Shown here: positions 34,908-43,750 of the stretch, one piece after another | How the letters are laid out: every line of letters starts with the position of its first letter | Numbering within the stretch: the stretch's first letter is position 1 | Source: Bacteroidales bacterium UBA1189 | GTDB taxonomy: Bacteria > Bacteroidota > Bacteroidia > Bacteroidales > Bacteroidaceae | Direction: 5' to 3' | Assembly (NCBI GenBank): GCA_002309805.1 | Contig: DBYJ01000003.1 | Location: 13,193-77,192 of the forward strand | DNA length: 64,000 nt | Translations under genes and position numbers: made by a program | Notes under the pieces: model-generated | Database searches by the model: none | Seen by the model: only the letters and a program-made list of their open reading frames with translations | What the model was told of the DNA's origin: nothing

Positions 34908-36377
34908 ATGGGAAAAACAGAACTGAAGCCCGCGAGGCTGTTTGAGATTTTCGAAGAGATTTGTCAGGTTCCCCGTCCGTCGAAGCACGAGGAGCAGATT
35001 TCTGCCTGGCTTGCCCAGTACGGGCGCAGCCATGGCTTTGCCACCAAGGTCGACGAGGTGGGCAACGTCGCCATCAGCGTGCCTGCCACACCCGGCATGG
35101 AAAACCGCAAGCCCATCATCCTGCAGGCCCACATGGACATGGTGTGCGAGAGCAACCGCGACGTGCAGCACGACTTCCTCCGCGACCCCATCCGCACCGT
35201 TGTCGAGGGCGAGTGGCTGCGTGCCGAGGGCACGACGCTGGGTGCCGACGACGGCATCGGCGTGGCTGCCGCGCTGGCTGTCATCACCGATCCTGCCCTG
35301 AAGCACGGCCCCCTGCAGTGCGTCTTCACCGTCGATGAGGAGACAGGGCTCACGGGTGCCGAGGCCATGCAGGCAGGCTTCATGGAGGGCGATATCCTCA
35401 TCAACCTCGACTCGGAGGACGAGGGCGAGATGTTCATCGGCTGTGCAGGCGGATGCCGCACCGATGCTCGCTTCCGCTACCGCCGCGAGGAGGTGCCCGA
35501 GGGGTACTTCTTCTTCAGCGTCTCCATCGACGGCCTGATGGGTGGACATAGTGGCGACGATATCAACAAAGGGCGTGCCAATGCCAACAAGGTGCTCTGC
35601 CGCTTCCTCAGCCAGGCTGCCGAGCAGTTCGACCTCCGGCTCTGCCACATCGAGGGCGGCAACAAGCACAACGCCATCCCCCGCGAAGCGCAGGCCATCT
35701 GTGCCGTGCCCATGAAGGACAAGGAGGAGGTGCGTGTGCTGTTTAACGTCGTGGCTGCCGAGGTGGAAACCGAGTTTGCCGCGGTGGAGAAGTCGCCCCG
35801 CTTCGTCATGCAGTCTGCTCATCCCGCAGACAAGGCTATCGACAAGGATACGGCGTGCCGCTTCCTCAGCGCCATGCAGGGCGTGTTCAATGGCGTCTAT
35901 GCTATGAACTTCGATGTACCCGGACTCGTGGAGACTTCCAGTAACCTGGCCTCCATTCGCCTGGAAGAACAGACGGACGACGAGGGCGTTATCCACATCG
36001 TCCTCAGCCAGCGCAGCTCCACCCTCAGCGGACGTGCCGATGTGGCGCGCACGGTGTGTGCCACGCTGCAACTTGCCGGTGCCGAGACTGAAGTGGGCGA
36101 GGGCTATCCGGGTTGGAAACCTAATGCCGATTCGGAGATTTTGCGAATTACCGTGGCGCAGTACAAGCGACTCTTCGGCAAGAAACCCGTCGTCCGTGCC
36201 ATTCACGCCGGATTGGAGTGTGGCCTTTTCATGGAGAAGTATCCGGGCCTCGACATGATTTCCTTCGGCCCCACGCTGCGCGGCGTACACAGCCCCGACG
36301 AGCGTCTGCTCATCCCCACAGCCGACCTCTTCTGGCGCCACCTCGTAGCCGTTCTCGAAGCAGCACCGCAAAAATAA
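34908..36377 (+). CDS. pepD: Aminoacyl-histidine dipeptidase PepD (M20)
   Basis: Cytosolic Zn-peptidase cleaving Xaa-His dipeptides. 489 residues, normal length. Motifs: ICQVPRPSKHEEQI, metal His in QAHMDMVCESN, metal Asp in TLGADDGIGVAAAL, DEETGLTGA, NLDSEDEGEMFIGCAGG, and SGHSGDDI-type segment (MGGHSGDDINKGRANA). Terminal PTADLFWRHL as in the family. ATG at 34908 is preferred over GTG 34899. Confidence 0.96.
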   Translation: MGKTELKPARLFEIFEEICQVPRPSKHEEQISAWLAQYGRSHGFATKVDEVGNVAISVPATPGMENRKPIILQAHMDMVCESNRDVQHDFLRDPIRTVVEGEWLRAEGTTLGADDGIGVAAALAVITDPALKHGPLQCVFTVDEETGLTGAEAMQAGFMEGDILINLDSEDEGEMFIGCAGGCRTDARFRYRREEVPEGYFFFSVSIDGLMGGHSGDDINKGRANANKVLCRFLSQAAEQFDLRLCHIEGGNKHNAIPREAQAICAVPMKDKEEVRVLFNVVAAEVETEFAAVEKSPRFVMQSAHPADKAIDKDTACRFLSAMQGVFNGVYAMNFDVPGLVETSSNLASIRLEEQTDDEGVIHIVLSQRSSTLSGRADVARTVCATLQLAGAETEVGEGYPGWKPNADSEILRITVAQYKRLFGKKPVVRAIHAGLECGLFMEKYPGLDMISFGPTLRGVHSPDERLLIPTADLFWRHLVAVLEAAPQK

Positions 36378-36385
36378 ATAAGGTA

Positions 36386-37993
36386 ATGAAGATGAAAGCC
36401 TCTCCCCATCCCTCCCCTAAAGGGAAGGAAACCCGAAACAATCAATCATCCTTTTTTTTAAGGGAGGGTGAGAAATCTTGTCACCCCTCCTTTGGGAGGG
36501 GATGGGGGAGGCTCTTTTTCCTTCTTTTACCCTTATTCCTCTCTTGCACCGATGAGGTGCACTATGCCTCCGACCCGAGGCTGGAACTGCGCTTCAGTGC
36601 CGACACTATTGCGTTCGATACGCTGTTCAGCAACGTGGGCTCGGCAACAGGCGTCTTTCAGGTCTTTAACCCCAACGACGCCCACCTTCAGCTTTCGGAC
36701 ATCCGCCTGGCAGGCGGGTGGGGGAGTCCCTTCCGCGTCAATGTCGACGGGCAGTATGGCGTGCAGTTCTCCGACGTCGAGGTGCGGGCGGGCGATAGCC
36801 TCTTCGTCTTTGTCGAGGTGACACCTCCGTCGTCCGATGATGATGCCCCCTTCGAGGTGTGCGACTCGCTGATGTTCATGCTCTCCAGCGGCACCATGGG
36901 GCGCGTAGTGCTGACGGCCTCAGGCTGGAATGCCGTGGTGCTGCGCGGCACCGTGCTGACGGGCGACACCTGCCTCAGCGCCCTCCGTCCCTATCTCGTC
37001 TACGACAGTCTCGTTGTCAGTCGTGGCACGACGCTCACCCTCCGTGCCGGCACGGGGCTCTACTTCCACGACAAAGCCTTCCTGCGCGTCGATGGTATTC
37101 TCCACGCCCTCGGCACAAGGGATTCTGTCGTCTGTTTCCGTGGCGACAGGCTCGACAATATGTTTAGCTACCTCCCCTACGACCGCATCCCCGGGCAGTG
37201 GGGTGGCATCGTCTTCGGCTCCGCAAGCCACGACAACATCCTCATCGACTGCGACATCCACAGCGCCCAATATGGCCTTCGCTTCGAGCTGCCTGACACG
37301 TTCATTATTGATACTGAATCCAGTCCTCAATCCTCCTCCTTCCTCCTGGAGAATACCATTATCCACAACGTTGAGGGCCACGCCCTGGAGGCCATCCTCC
37401 GCACCGGCACTGCCATCAACTGCCTCTTCTCCAATGCCGGAGGCAACTGTGTCAATCTGTTGGGTGGTCATTACGACTTCATTCATTGCACATTGGCCAG
37501 CTTCTATGGCTGGGCAGGAGGAAAGGGAGCTGCCCTGCGCCTTCGCAACATCGATGATGAGCACGTCCTCTATCCCATGACGGGCGCGCGCTTCGCCAAC
37601 TGCATCATCACCGGCTCGGGCGACGACGAAATCGACGGCACCATTGCCGATCACAGCGACTCTCTCGACCTTACCGCCCTTGCTCGTTACGCCTTTACGC
37701 ACTCCCTCATCAACTCTATCGACCAGGGCAACCCCAACTTCACCAACATCGCCTGGGAAAGCCCCGACAGTACCGTCTGGGGGCGGAAGAACTTCTGCCA
37801 CGCCGACAGCATTACTTCCGCTTATGACTTCCGTCTCGACTCGCTCAGTCGGGCACGTGGTATTGCAGACCCTGCTTGGCTGTCTGTGGCTCCACTCGAC
37901 ATGGATGGTGTTGTCCGCGACAACCTCCACCCCGATGCTGGCTGCTACCAGTATCGCCTCGCCGACGTTCCCTCCTCTCTTCCTAGAAGGTGA
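36386..37993 (+). CDS. Lipoprotein with right-handed beta-helix domain; N-terminus carries a repeat element
   Basis: 535 residues. A normal lipoprotein signal region (LFFLLLPLFLSC, lipobox Cys about residue 53) is preceded by ~48 residues encoded by a 115-bp GC-rich inverted-repeat element (36398-36512), so the positive N-region and the hydrophobic core are separated. The rest shows an IgG-like fold then a parallel beta-helix (NILIDCDIHSAQYGL, NTIIHNVEGHAL), a common surface layout. No in-frame start exists between repeat and signal core. Follows pepD by 8 bases. Whether the long N-terminus still exports is unknown. Confidence 0.78.
   Translation: MKMKASPHPSPKGKETRNNQSSFFLREGEKSCHPSFGRGWGRLFFLLLPLFLSCTDEVHYASDPRLELRFSADTIAFDTLFSNVGSATGVFQVFNPNDAHLQLSDIRLAGGWGSPFRVNVDGQYGVQFSDVEVRAGDSLFVFVEVTPPSSDDDAPFEVCDSLMFMLSSGTMGRVVLTASGWNAVVLRGTVLTGDTCLSALRPYLVYDSLVVSRGTTLTLRAGTGLYFHDKAFLRVDGILHALGTRDSVVCFRGDRLDNMFSYLPYDRIPGQWGGIVFGSASHDNILIDCDIHSAQYGLRFELPDTFIIDTESSPQSSSFLLENTIIHNVEGHALEAILRTGTAINCLFSNAGGNCVNLLGGHYDFIHCTLASFYGWAGGKGAALRLRNIDDEHVLYPMTGARFANCIITGSGDDEIDGTIADHSDSLDLTALARYAFTHSLINSIDQGNPNFTNIAWESPDSTVWGRKNFCHADSITSAYDFRLDSLSRARGIADPAWLSVAPLDMDGVVRDNLHPDAGCYQYRLADVPSSLPRR
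36398..36512 (+). repeat. 115-bp GC-rich inverted-repeat element inside the lipoprotein gene
   Basis: Ends GCCTCTCCCCATCCCTCCCC and ...GGGAGGGGATGGGGGAGGC are complementary except at a few bases. Homologous to the ABC-F element at 27839-27957, and again read in frame. Central part differs from the other copy. Confidence 0.85.
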
Positions 37994-38057
37994 CAAAACT
38001 ACATTTTCCTTGTTCCCCGAATGTGTTGAGATGAGATCATTATCTTTCCAGCACCTG

Positions 38058-40154
38058 TCATTGGACGAGGATATTCCTGCCTTTGCGGATGTAGATGCCG
38101 CGGGGGAGGTAGTTGGTCTCCGGAAGGGGACGGCCCTGAAGATCAAACAGAAGATTCTCTCCTCGTTCTTCCGTGAGGGGGAGAGCTTCTTCATCGTCGA
38201 GTGTCGGGGCAGCAACGGAAGTGGGGGAGTAGTCGTCGTTGTTAGTCAGGTAGATGTCAGTGACCTTTATGGACTGGCTGCCCGTGCCCCAGAAACTGAC
38301 GATGCGGATGTTGCGCGTGTCGAGGGGCTGGCCTTTCTTGGCGGTGTCGTTGGTGTACTTGGCAGTCTGAAGATTGACGACGATTTGGCGCTTCTGCCCG
38401 AAATCGGCTGTGGAGTGGCACTCGCCCCAGATGCTACCGGTGGTGAAGATGTTGAGGTGCGAGCTGCTGCTAGTGGCGCCGAGCTCGATGACGAGGTATT
38501 TGTAGCTTGACATGTCGGCTCCGGCAGGATACTCCCAGCCCATCTGTCCCCACTGCCCAGGGCGGAAGGTGTGGGTATTCTCGTCGTAGGTGCCGGAGGC
38601 GAAGAGGGAGGTGTTGATGTGTTCGGCTCCGAAGGGGAAGAAGGTGGAGCGCACGGCGATGCTGGCCTTGAGTTCGTTACCCAGCGGGTCGGTGTAGGTG
38701 ACGCTAATGCGGGCGTTTCCCTCGCCCAAGGCCACGAGCAGGGAGCCTCCGCGTACGGCAACGACGTCAGGGGCACTGCTGTTGTAGGTGGCAAGGCCGG
38801 TGACTTCACGCTGGTGTCCGTCGGCATAGGTGGCGGTGAAGGGGACGACGATGCTGCCGCCCACCATCACCTCGGCACTCTCGGCAGAAGCGGTGAGCAG
38901 GGTGGCGGTCAGGTGCTCGGGGCTTTCGTCCTGCGGCTCGTTGTCGGCATGAGGCCAGTCCACCTGCCAGTACTCGGCATACCAGTCCATGCAGGCCTTG
39001 CCGCACGCCTCCTCGTAGCCATCGAAAGCGGGGACTACCTTTTTCGTGTTAATCAGCGTATCGACGTCGATGAGACACGACGTGCCCGAGAGCGTCATGG
39101 AGATGTTGCCGTAGTGGTCGAGCAGGGCCTTGAAGGCGCGCCCCCACTTGGAGGTGCTGCCTGTGGCCCAGGTACCCCAGTTTGACTCAACCCAATCGCC
39201 GTGCTCGTTGTAGTGGCCCGTGCCCTCCTTCTTGGGACTCCAGTCGACCTCGGTGATGATGACGGGTGCGAAGTCCACAACGGGCACTTGGCTGTGGAAT
39301 TGGCGGATCTTGTTGTCGGGGTCGGGGGTGTCGTCGCTGCAACCGTACCAGCCGCAGTAGTCGTGGACGGCGTAGCCGATGTTATAGCCCTCAATGGGGT
39401 GTACGGCGTAGCTGGCGTAGTTAGCCTGCCAGCCCGTGCCAGGTATCCAGATGATGCCGGTGAAGCCGTTGGTGCGGATGCGGTCGACGATGGGCTGGAA
39501 GTAGTCGTGCAGGGCGCGCGGGTCGTCCTCGCCCTGAGCGTTCTTCAGCGACACGGGCTCGTTGGCAAGCTCGATGCTGATTTGCCCCGGGTAGCGCAGG
39601 ATGGAGTCGTTCTTCGTGAAGGTGTCCCACACGGTCATGAGGTAGTCCTGATAGTAGTCACCCACGCGCAGATTACCTGGGCAGACGCCTGGGGGACGCA
39701 CCACGACGTACATGCCGTGGTTCATTGCGCGGCGTGCGATGGGGAAGTAGAGGGTGCGGAGGTAGGTTTTCAGGCGCGTCTGGCTGAAGCGCGAGATGTC
39801 GGCCTCTCCGCTCTCCTTGCCGTCGCTCTGCTTATTGGGGTCGTTGGTCCAAGCGGGGTCGAGGTGGAGGCGGAAGACGTCGCACTTGGCCTCCTCGAGT
39901 CCGGCGAAGAGTTTCTCGAAGTAGTTGATGCAGCGGTTGCGCCCGTCGGTGTCGTAGTTCCAGCCCCAGCGCCCGTTGTTGAACCAAGCATTGGGCGTGT
40001 CCATGACGCCGTGGAGCACGACGTGGTTGCCGTGCAGGTCAACCAGCCAGCGGCCTTCCACGCTGAGGGTGGGCAGCGGCTTCACGCCCTGTGCCCAACC
40101 AGCAACAGCCATCAGCATGGCTATACCGAGGGTGGTGATGATTCGTTTCTTCAT
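38058..40154 (-). CDS. Secreted GH5 glycoside hydrolase with Ig-like and C-terminal domains
   Basis: 698 residues with a signal peptide ending in GWAQG. Residues ~30-390 form a GH5 barrel: catalytic Glu 199 in ELANEPVS and Glu 302 in IITEVDWS. Residues ~425-510 form an Ig-like (BIG2) domain, then a carbohydrate-binding-like beta-sandwich, then a C-terminal tail LFDLQGRPL...GIYIRKGRNIL. The tail resembles the sorting or anchoring signals in other proteins here. Probable beta-glucanase or mannanase. Its ATG overlaps the ogt stop by four bases (ATGA). Confidence 0.88.
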   Translation of the reverse strand: MKKRIITTLGIAMLMAVAGWAQGVKPLPTLSVEGRWLVDLHGNHVVLHGVMDTPNAWFNNGRWGWNYDTDGRNRCINYFEKLFAGLEEAKCDVFRLHLDPAWTNDPNKQSDGKESGEADISRFSQTRLKTYLRTLYFPIARRAMNHGMYVVVRPPGVCPGNLRVGDYYQDYLMTVWDTFTKNDSILRYPGQISIELANEPVSLKNAQGEDDPRALHDYFQPIVDRIRTNGFTGIIWIPGTGWQANYASYAVHPIEGYNIGYAVHDYCGWYGCSDDTPDPDNKIRQFHSQVPVVDFAPVIITEVDWSPKKEGTGHYNEHGDWVESNWGTWATGSTSKWGRAFKALLDHYGNISMTLSGTSCLIDVDTLINTKKVVPAFDGYEEACGKACMDWYAEYWQVDWPHADNEPQDESPEHLTATLLTASAESAEVMVGGSIVVPFTATYADGHQREVTGLATYNSSAPDVVAVRGGSLLVALGEGNARISVTYTDPLGNELKASIAVRSTFFPFGAEHINTSLFASGTYDENTHTFRPGQWGQMGWEYPAGADMSSYKYLVIELGATSSSSHLNIFTTGSIWGECHSTADFGQKRQIVVNLQTAKYTNDTAKKGQPLDTRNIRIVSFWGTGSQSIKVTDIYLTNNDDYSPTSVAAPTLDDEEALPLTEERGENLLFDLQGRPLPETNYLPRGIYIRKGRNILVQ

Positions 40155-40657
40155 GTTATCTTTTTTTTTAATTCTTCATTTTTTAAGAGCCACGCCTTTC
40201 GCTCAATGCCTGCGGCGTAGCCCGTCAGGGTGCCGTTGCTGCCTATGACGCGGTGGCAGGGGATGATGAGTGCGATGGGGTTGTGGCCTATGGCGCCGCC
40301 CACAGCCTGTGCCGATGGGCAACCGATGCGTCGCGCGATGTCACCATAGCTCATCGTCTGTCCGAAGGGGATGGTGAGCAGCTGCTCCCACACGGTGCTG
40401 CGGAATGGTGTGGCGTTCGTGGGTCGCAGGGGAGGGGTGAAGTCGGGGGCAGCGCCACTGAAGTAGATATCGAGCCACGCGCGTGTTAGCTGGAAAACGG
40501 GTCTTTCGGGGATGGGAGATTGAAAATTAAGGATTGTAGATTGGGCTTTGCACGGAGCATGCCATTGCCCGTCGAACGTGAGGGCGATGAGGTGGGTGCC
40601 GTCGCTGGTCATCGTCATGGCTCCCAGAGGTGATGCGTAGTGTGCCACGTAATCCAT
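40151..40657 (-). CDS. ogt: Methylated-DNA-protein cysteine methyltransferase
   Basis: Suicide repair enzyme that transfers methyl from O6-methylguanine to its own Cys. 168 residues; GHNPIALIIPCHRVIGSNG holds the acceptor Cys and the RVIG motif. The N-terminal domain (MTSDGTHLIALTFDGQW) continues into an unusual stretch KAQSTILNFQSPIPE encoded by bases 40511-40550, a TTGAAAATTAAGG repeat read in frame. Placed 4 bases after the alkD-like gene and overlapping GH5: an alkylation-repair pair. Confidence 0.93.
   Translation of the reverse strand: MDYVAHYASPLGAMTMTSDGTHLIALTFDGQWHAPCKAQSTILNFQSPIPERPVFQLTRAWLDIYFSGAAPDFTPPLRPTNATPFRSTVWEQLLTIPFGQTMSYGDIARRIGCPSAQAVGGAIGHNPIALIIPCHRVIGSNGTLTGYAAGIERKAWLLKNEELKKKIT
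40511..40550 (-). repeat. AT-type repeat inside ogt
   Basis: AGATTGAAAATTAAGGATTG in frame, coding the STILNF stretch in a loop between the N- and C-terminal domains. Belongs to the TTCAATN group. Confidence 0.65.
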
Positions 40658-40661
40658 CTTG

Positions 40662-41378
40662 CTAACCTTTTACTTTCAAGGCGCGCAGCGCTGCTTTTTG
40701 TTCGGGGGTAATGCGGAAGCTCTCGATGGCCTTCTGGATGGTGCGGTTGTGCGTCCAAGGGCCGAGACGACGTGTGGTGAGGATGGGTAGCGTAGCATCG
40801 TACTGCTTGGCAAGGGCTGTGGCGAAGTACCATGCCTGCATCATGCGGATGTAGTACTCGTCGCGCCGTATGGCAGCCACGGCATCAAGGTAGCACGGGG
40901 CGAAGGTGCCGTCATCAAGGTAGTGCTGCATCAGCATCCCGATGCCGAAGCGCACGGTGTATTCATGAGGACTCTGTAGCCATCCGCCTTCCGCTAACCC
41001 CTCAACGCTAACCCCTATATGGGGGGGCAGTTCCGAGGTGTGGCGCCGAAAGCTTTTGGGTGAGAGTTGGTCGCACGTCGCCCAGTTGTCCACGTAGGGG
41101 AGAAAACGCTTCACTTCGTTGAGGCAACGCTCAAAATCTTTCAATTCCGAGAGGATGAAGGCATGCAGCTGGTTCTCGTCGAACGTCGGGTGGGGCAGCG
41201 CGGCAAGAAAAGCATCGGCTTCGCCCTCCTTTAGCATCTCCTTCGCCAGACTGCGCAGGGCAGGGGTGCGCACGCCGATGATGCGCTCGGCGCTGACGGA
41301 GGGCAACAGCTTGCGCTGGAACACCGCATAGTCGGCATCGGACAAGGCTTGGAGACGTTTCGGAATGGCGGTTGTCAT
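40662..41378 (-). CDS. DNA alkylation repair protein (AlkD-like HEAT-repeat)
   Basis: 238 residues, all helical. The order of DENQLHAFILSELKDF, RFLPYVDNWATCDQLSP and RFGIGMLMQHYLDD matches the AlkD/DUF1061-type glycosylases that remove 3-methyl and 7-methyl purines without base flipping. A central stretch (HIGVSVEGLAEGGW) is encoded by a C/T repeat (40991-41030) and is absent from relatives I know. The ATG at 41378 is preferred over a TTG at 41402. Next gene is ogt, which supports an alkylation-damage role. Confidence 0.82.
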   Translation of the reverse strand: MTTAIPKRLQALSDADYAVFQRKLLPSVSAERIIGVRTPALRSLAKEMLKEGEADAFLAALPHPTFDENQLHAFILSELKDFERCLNEVKRFLPYVDNWATCDQLSPKSFRRHTSELPPHIGVSVEGLAEGGWLQSPHEYTVRFGIGMLMQHYLDDGTFAPCYLDAVAAIRRDEYYIRMMQAWYFATALAKQYDATLPILTTRRLGPWTHNRTIQKAIESFRITPEQKAALRALKVKG

Positions 41379-41399
41379 GGAGCGAATTGTTTTCGTGTG

Positions 41400-41407
41400 C
41401 AAAAATA
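41400..41407 (-). promoter_or_regulatory. -7 element of alkD-ogt-GH5
   Basis: Minus strand TATTTTTG, 22 bases before the alkD-like ATG. No clear TTTG 19-20 bp further upstream. Confidence 0.55.
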
Positions 41408-41416
41408 CGGATTTTA

Positions 41417-41448
41417 TTTGGTATTTCCCTCACCTTGCTGTAATTTTG
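41417..41448 (+). promoter_or_regulatory. Promoter of aspS
   Basis: TTTG (41417-41420), 20 bp, TAATTTTG (41441-41448). Exact consensus. Leader about 38 bases. Confidence 0.8.
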
Positions 41449-41490
41449 TGCCCCGAAATCGAAATACCTTATTATTTTATATAAAGAAAA

Positions 41491-43245
41491 ATGTACAGAA
41501 CAAGAACATGTGGTGAGCTTCGGCTTGCCAATGCAGGAGAAAAGGTGACGCTGGCCGGATGGGTGCAGCGAAGCCGCAAAATGGGTGGCATGACGTTTGT
41601 GGACTTGCGAGACCGTTACGGCATCACCCAGCTGGTGTTTAATGAGGAACGTGATGCGGCTTTGTGCGAGCAGGCCAACCGTCTGGGGCGCGAGTTCGTC
41701 ATCCAGGCTACGGGCATCGTCAGCGAGCGACACAGCAAGAACGCCAACCTGCCTACGGGCGACGTGGAAATCATCGTCGATGGGTTGACGGTGTTGAATG
41801 TCTCCGTCACACCCCCCTTCACTATCGAGGACAACACCGACGGAGGAGATGACCTCCGCATGAAATACCGCTATCTGGACCTGCGCCGCACCGCTGTGCG
41901 CAAGAATCTGGAGTTGCGCCACAAAATGGCCTTCGAGGTGCGCCGCTATCTCGACGGACAAGGATTTCTCGAAGTGGAGACACCCGTGCTGGTGAACAGC
42001 ACGCCGGAGGGCGCGCGTGACTTTGTGGTGCCCAGCCGCATGAACCCCGGGCAGTTCTACGCCCTGCCGCAGAGTCCCCAGACGCTGAAGCAACTGCTTA
42101 TGGTGAGTGGCTTCGACCGCTATTTCCAGATTGTGAAGTGCTTCCGCGACGAAGACTTGCGCGCTGACCGCCAGCCGGAGTTCACGCAGGTGGACTGCGA
42201 GATGTCGTTCGTTGAGCAGGAGGACATCCTGCAGATGTTCGAGGGCATGATACGCCATCTCTTCAAGACCATTCTCGGTCTCGACCTCCCCACGCTGCCC
42301 CGTATGACATGGGCTGACGCCATGAAGTACTACGGCTCCGACAAGCCCGACACGCGCTTCGGTATGCGCTTCGTGGAGCTGATGGACGTGCTGAAGGGCT
42401 ACGGCTTCGGTGTCTTCGACGAGGCTGCCTACATAGGCGGCATCTGTGCCAAGGGTGCTGCCAGCTATACCCGTAAGCAGATTGACCAGCTGACGGACTA
42501 TGTGCGCCGCCCGCAGGTGGGCGCCAAGGGCTTGGTCTATGCCCGCGTCGAAGCCGACGGCACGGTTAAGTCCAGCGTCGATAAGTTCTACTCGCAGGAG
42601 GTGCTGCAGCAGATGAAGGCTGCCTTCGATGCCGAGCCGGGCGACCTCATCCTCATCCTCAGCGGCAGCGATGCCATGAAGACCCGCAAACAGCTGAACG
42701 AACTGCGCCTCTACGTGGGCGAGCAGCTCGGCCTACGTCCGAAGGACAAGTTCTCGTGCCTCTGGGTCATCGACTTCCCCATGTACGAGTGGAGTGACGA
42801 GGAGCAGCGCCTCATGGCCATGCACCATCCGTTCACCTCGCCGAAGCCTGAGGATATTCCCCTGCTCGACACCGACCCTGCTATTGTCCGTGCCAATGCC
42901 TACGACATGGTTATCAATGGCGTGGAAGTGGGTGGAGGCTCCATCCGTATCCACGATGCCCAGCTGCAGCAGAAGATATTTGAAATCCTCGGCTTCACCC
43001 CCGAACAGGCACAGGCGAAGTTCGGCTTCCTGATGAACGCCTTCAAGTTCGGTGCGCCGCCTCACGGAGGTCTTGCCTACGGACTGGATCGTCTGGTGAG
43101 CCTCTTTGCAGGGCTCGACAGCATCCGCGACTGCATCGCCTTCCCTAAGAATAATCAGGGCCGCGACGTCATGCTGGGCGCTCCTGGACCTCTTGACCCC
43201 GTGCAGTTCGAGGAACTCCAGATCAAGGTTGATCTGAAGGATTAA
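41491..43245 (+). CDS. aspS: Aspartate-tRNA ligase (bacterial type)
   Basis: Class II synthetase charging tRNA-Asp. 584 residues with an N-terminal OB-fold (CGELRLANAGEKVTLAGWVQRSR), motif 2 (FRDEDLRADRQPEFTQVD), the bacterial GAD insertion (about residues 285-410) and motif 3 (GGLAYGLDRLV). Length normal for the bacterial form. The 5' ATG is 43 bases downstream of the -7 box. Divergent from the alkD-like operon. Confidence 0.97.
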   Translation: MYRTRTCGELRLANAGEKVTLAGWVQRSRKMGGMTFVDLRDRYGITQLVFNEERDAALCEQANRLGREFVIQATGIVSERHSKNANLPTGDVEIIVDGLTVLNVSVTPPFTIEDNTDGGDDLRMKYRYLDLRRTAVRKNLELRHKMAFEVRRYLDGQGFLEVETPVLVNSTPEGARDFVVPSRMNPGQFYALPQSPQTLKQLLMVSGFDRYFQIVKCFRDEDLRADRQPEFTQVDCEMSFVEQEDILQMFEGMIRHLFKTILGLDLPTLPRMTWADAMKYYGSDKPDTRFGMRFVELMDVLKGYGFGVFDEAAYIGGICAKGAASYTRKQIDQLTDYVRRPQVGAKGLVYARVEADGTVKSSVDKFYSQEVLQQMKAAFDAEPGDLILILSGSDAMKTRKQLNELRLYVGEQLGLRPKDKFSCLWVIDFPMYEWSDEEQRLMAMHHPFTSPKPEDIPLLDTDPAIVRANAYDMVINGVEVGGGSIRIHDAQLQQKIFEILGFTPEQAQAKFGFLMNAFKFGAPPHGGLAYGLDRLVSLFAGLDSIRDCIAFPKNNQGRDVMLGAPGPLDPVQFEELQIKVDLKD

Positions 43246-43267
43246 GGAATACGCCTGAAAGCATAAG

Positions 43268-43330
43268 CTAAAACCAAGACCTTTGAGAAATGTCCCATCG
43301 AGGGCATGGATGAAAGAGTTTTGGTTTTAG
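43268..43330 (+). terminator. Putative terminator after aspS
   Basis: CTAAAACCAA (43268-43277) pairs exactly with TTGGTTTTAG (43321-43330), followed by TTTCTTGTTTT. The 43-base loop is large for an intrinsic terminator, so the assignment is moderate. Confidence 0.5.
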
Positions 43331-43471
43331 TTTCTTGTTTTAAGAAAAAAAGCTGATTATCCGCAAAACACCCCTGCCCTTTTTCATACGCTATTTGTTT
43401 CCGCAGATAATCGTAGGAATTGCTTTAGGCCAAATAGTCAACTAGTCGGATAGAATCAAATTCCCCCAAAA

Positions 43472-43591
43472 TTCCATCAAATGGAAAAAAAGTTCCATAG
43501 GCTGGAAAAAAAGTTCCATCAAATGGAATAAATGTCCCATCAAATGGGAAAAAAGTCCCATAGGCTGGGATTCTATTCCCACAGGCTGGGA
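43472..43591. repeat. 21-bp tandem array A of palindromes
   Basis: Six units start at 43472, 43493, 43514, 43535, 43556 and 43577, exact 21-bp spacing. Each has a 15-bp palindrome plus 6-bp spacer: TTCCATCAAATGGAA, TTCCATAGGCTGGAA, TTCCATCAAATGGAA, TCCCATCAAATGGGA, TCCCATAGGCTGGGA, TCCCACAGGCTGGGA. Stem changes (TTCCA/TGGAA to TCCCA/TGGGA) compensate, so the palindrome itself is kept. Two loop types alternate. Most spacers are AAAAAG-like. It lies between aspS and the promoter of the GLUG protein. Confidence 0.95.
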
Positions 43592-43668
43592 TTTTTCCAG
43601 CGCTTGATGATTGCCGAACTGTCCCTGGGGATAATCTTACGGATAAGCCTAAAAAAAATAGTCTTTTG

Positions 43669-43699
43669 TTTGTTTTTCAAAAGAAAGTCCGTATCTTTG
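43669..43699 (+). promoter_or_regulatory. Promoter of the GLUG surface protein
   Basis: TTTG (43669-43672), 19 bp, TATCTTTG (43692-43699). Leader of about 45 bases to ATG 43751. Confidence 0.78.
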
Positions 43700-43750
43700 T
43701 GCGCAAAATGTGATTTTTAAATTTTTAGTACTAATTTTATTCCAAATCTT

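Noticed and set aside
34839..36371. 510-residue minus-strand frame opposite pepD
   Set aside because: pepD is an unmistakable M20 dipeptidase; the reverse frame shows no domain.
43532..43570. Array A as leucine-zipper or coiled-coil coding remnant
   Set aside because: The compensating palindromic changes favour a DNA or RNA structure; heptad reading frame has a stop inside. Kept only as an alternative in the findings.
43532..43720. 62-residue frame across the palindrome array A
   Set aside because: The frame is open only because 21 bp is a multiple of three; no start context, overlaps the promoter region of the next gene.
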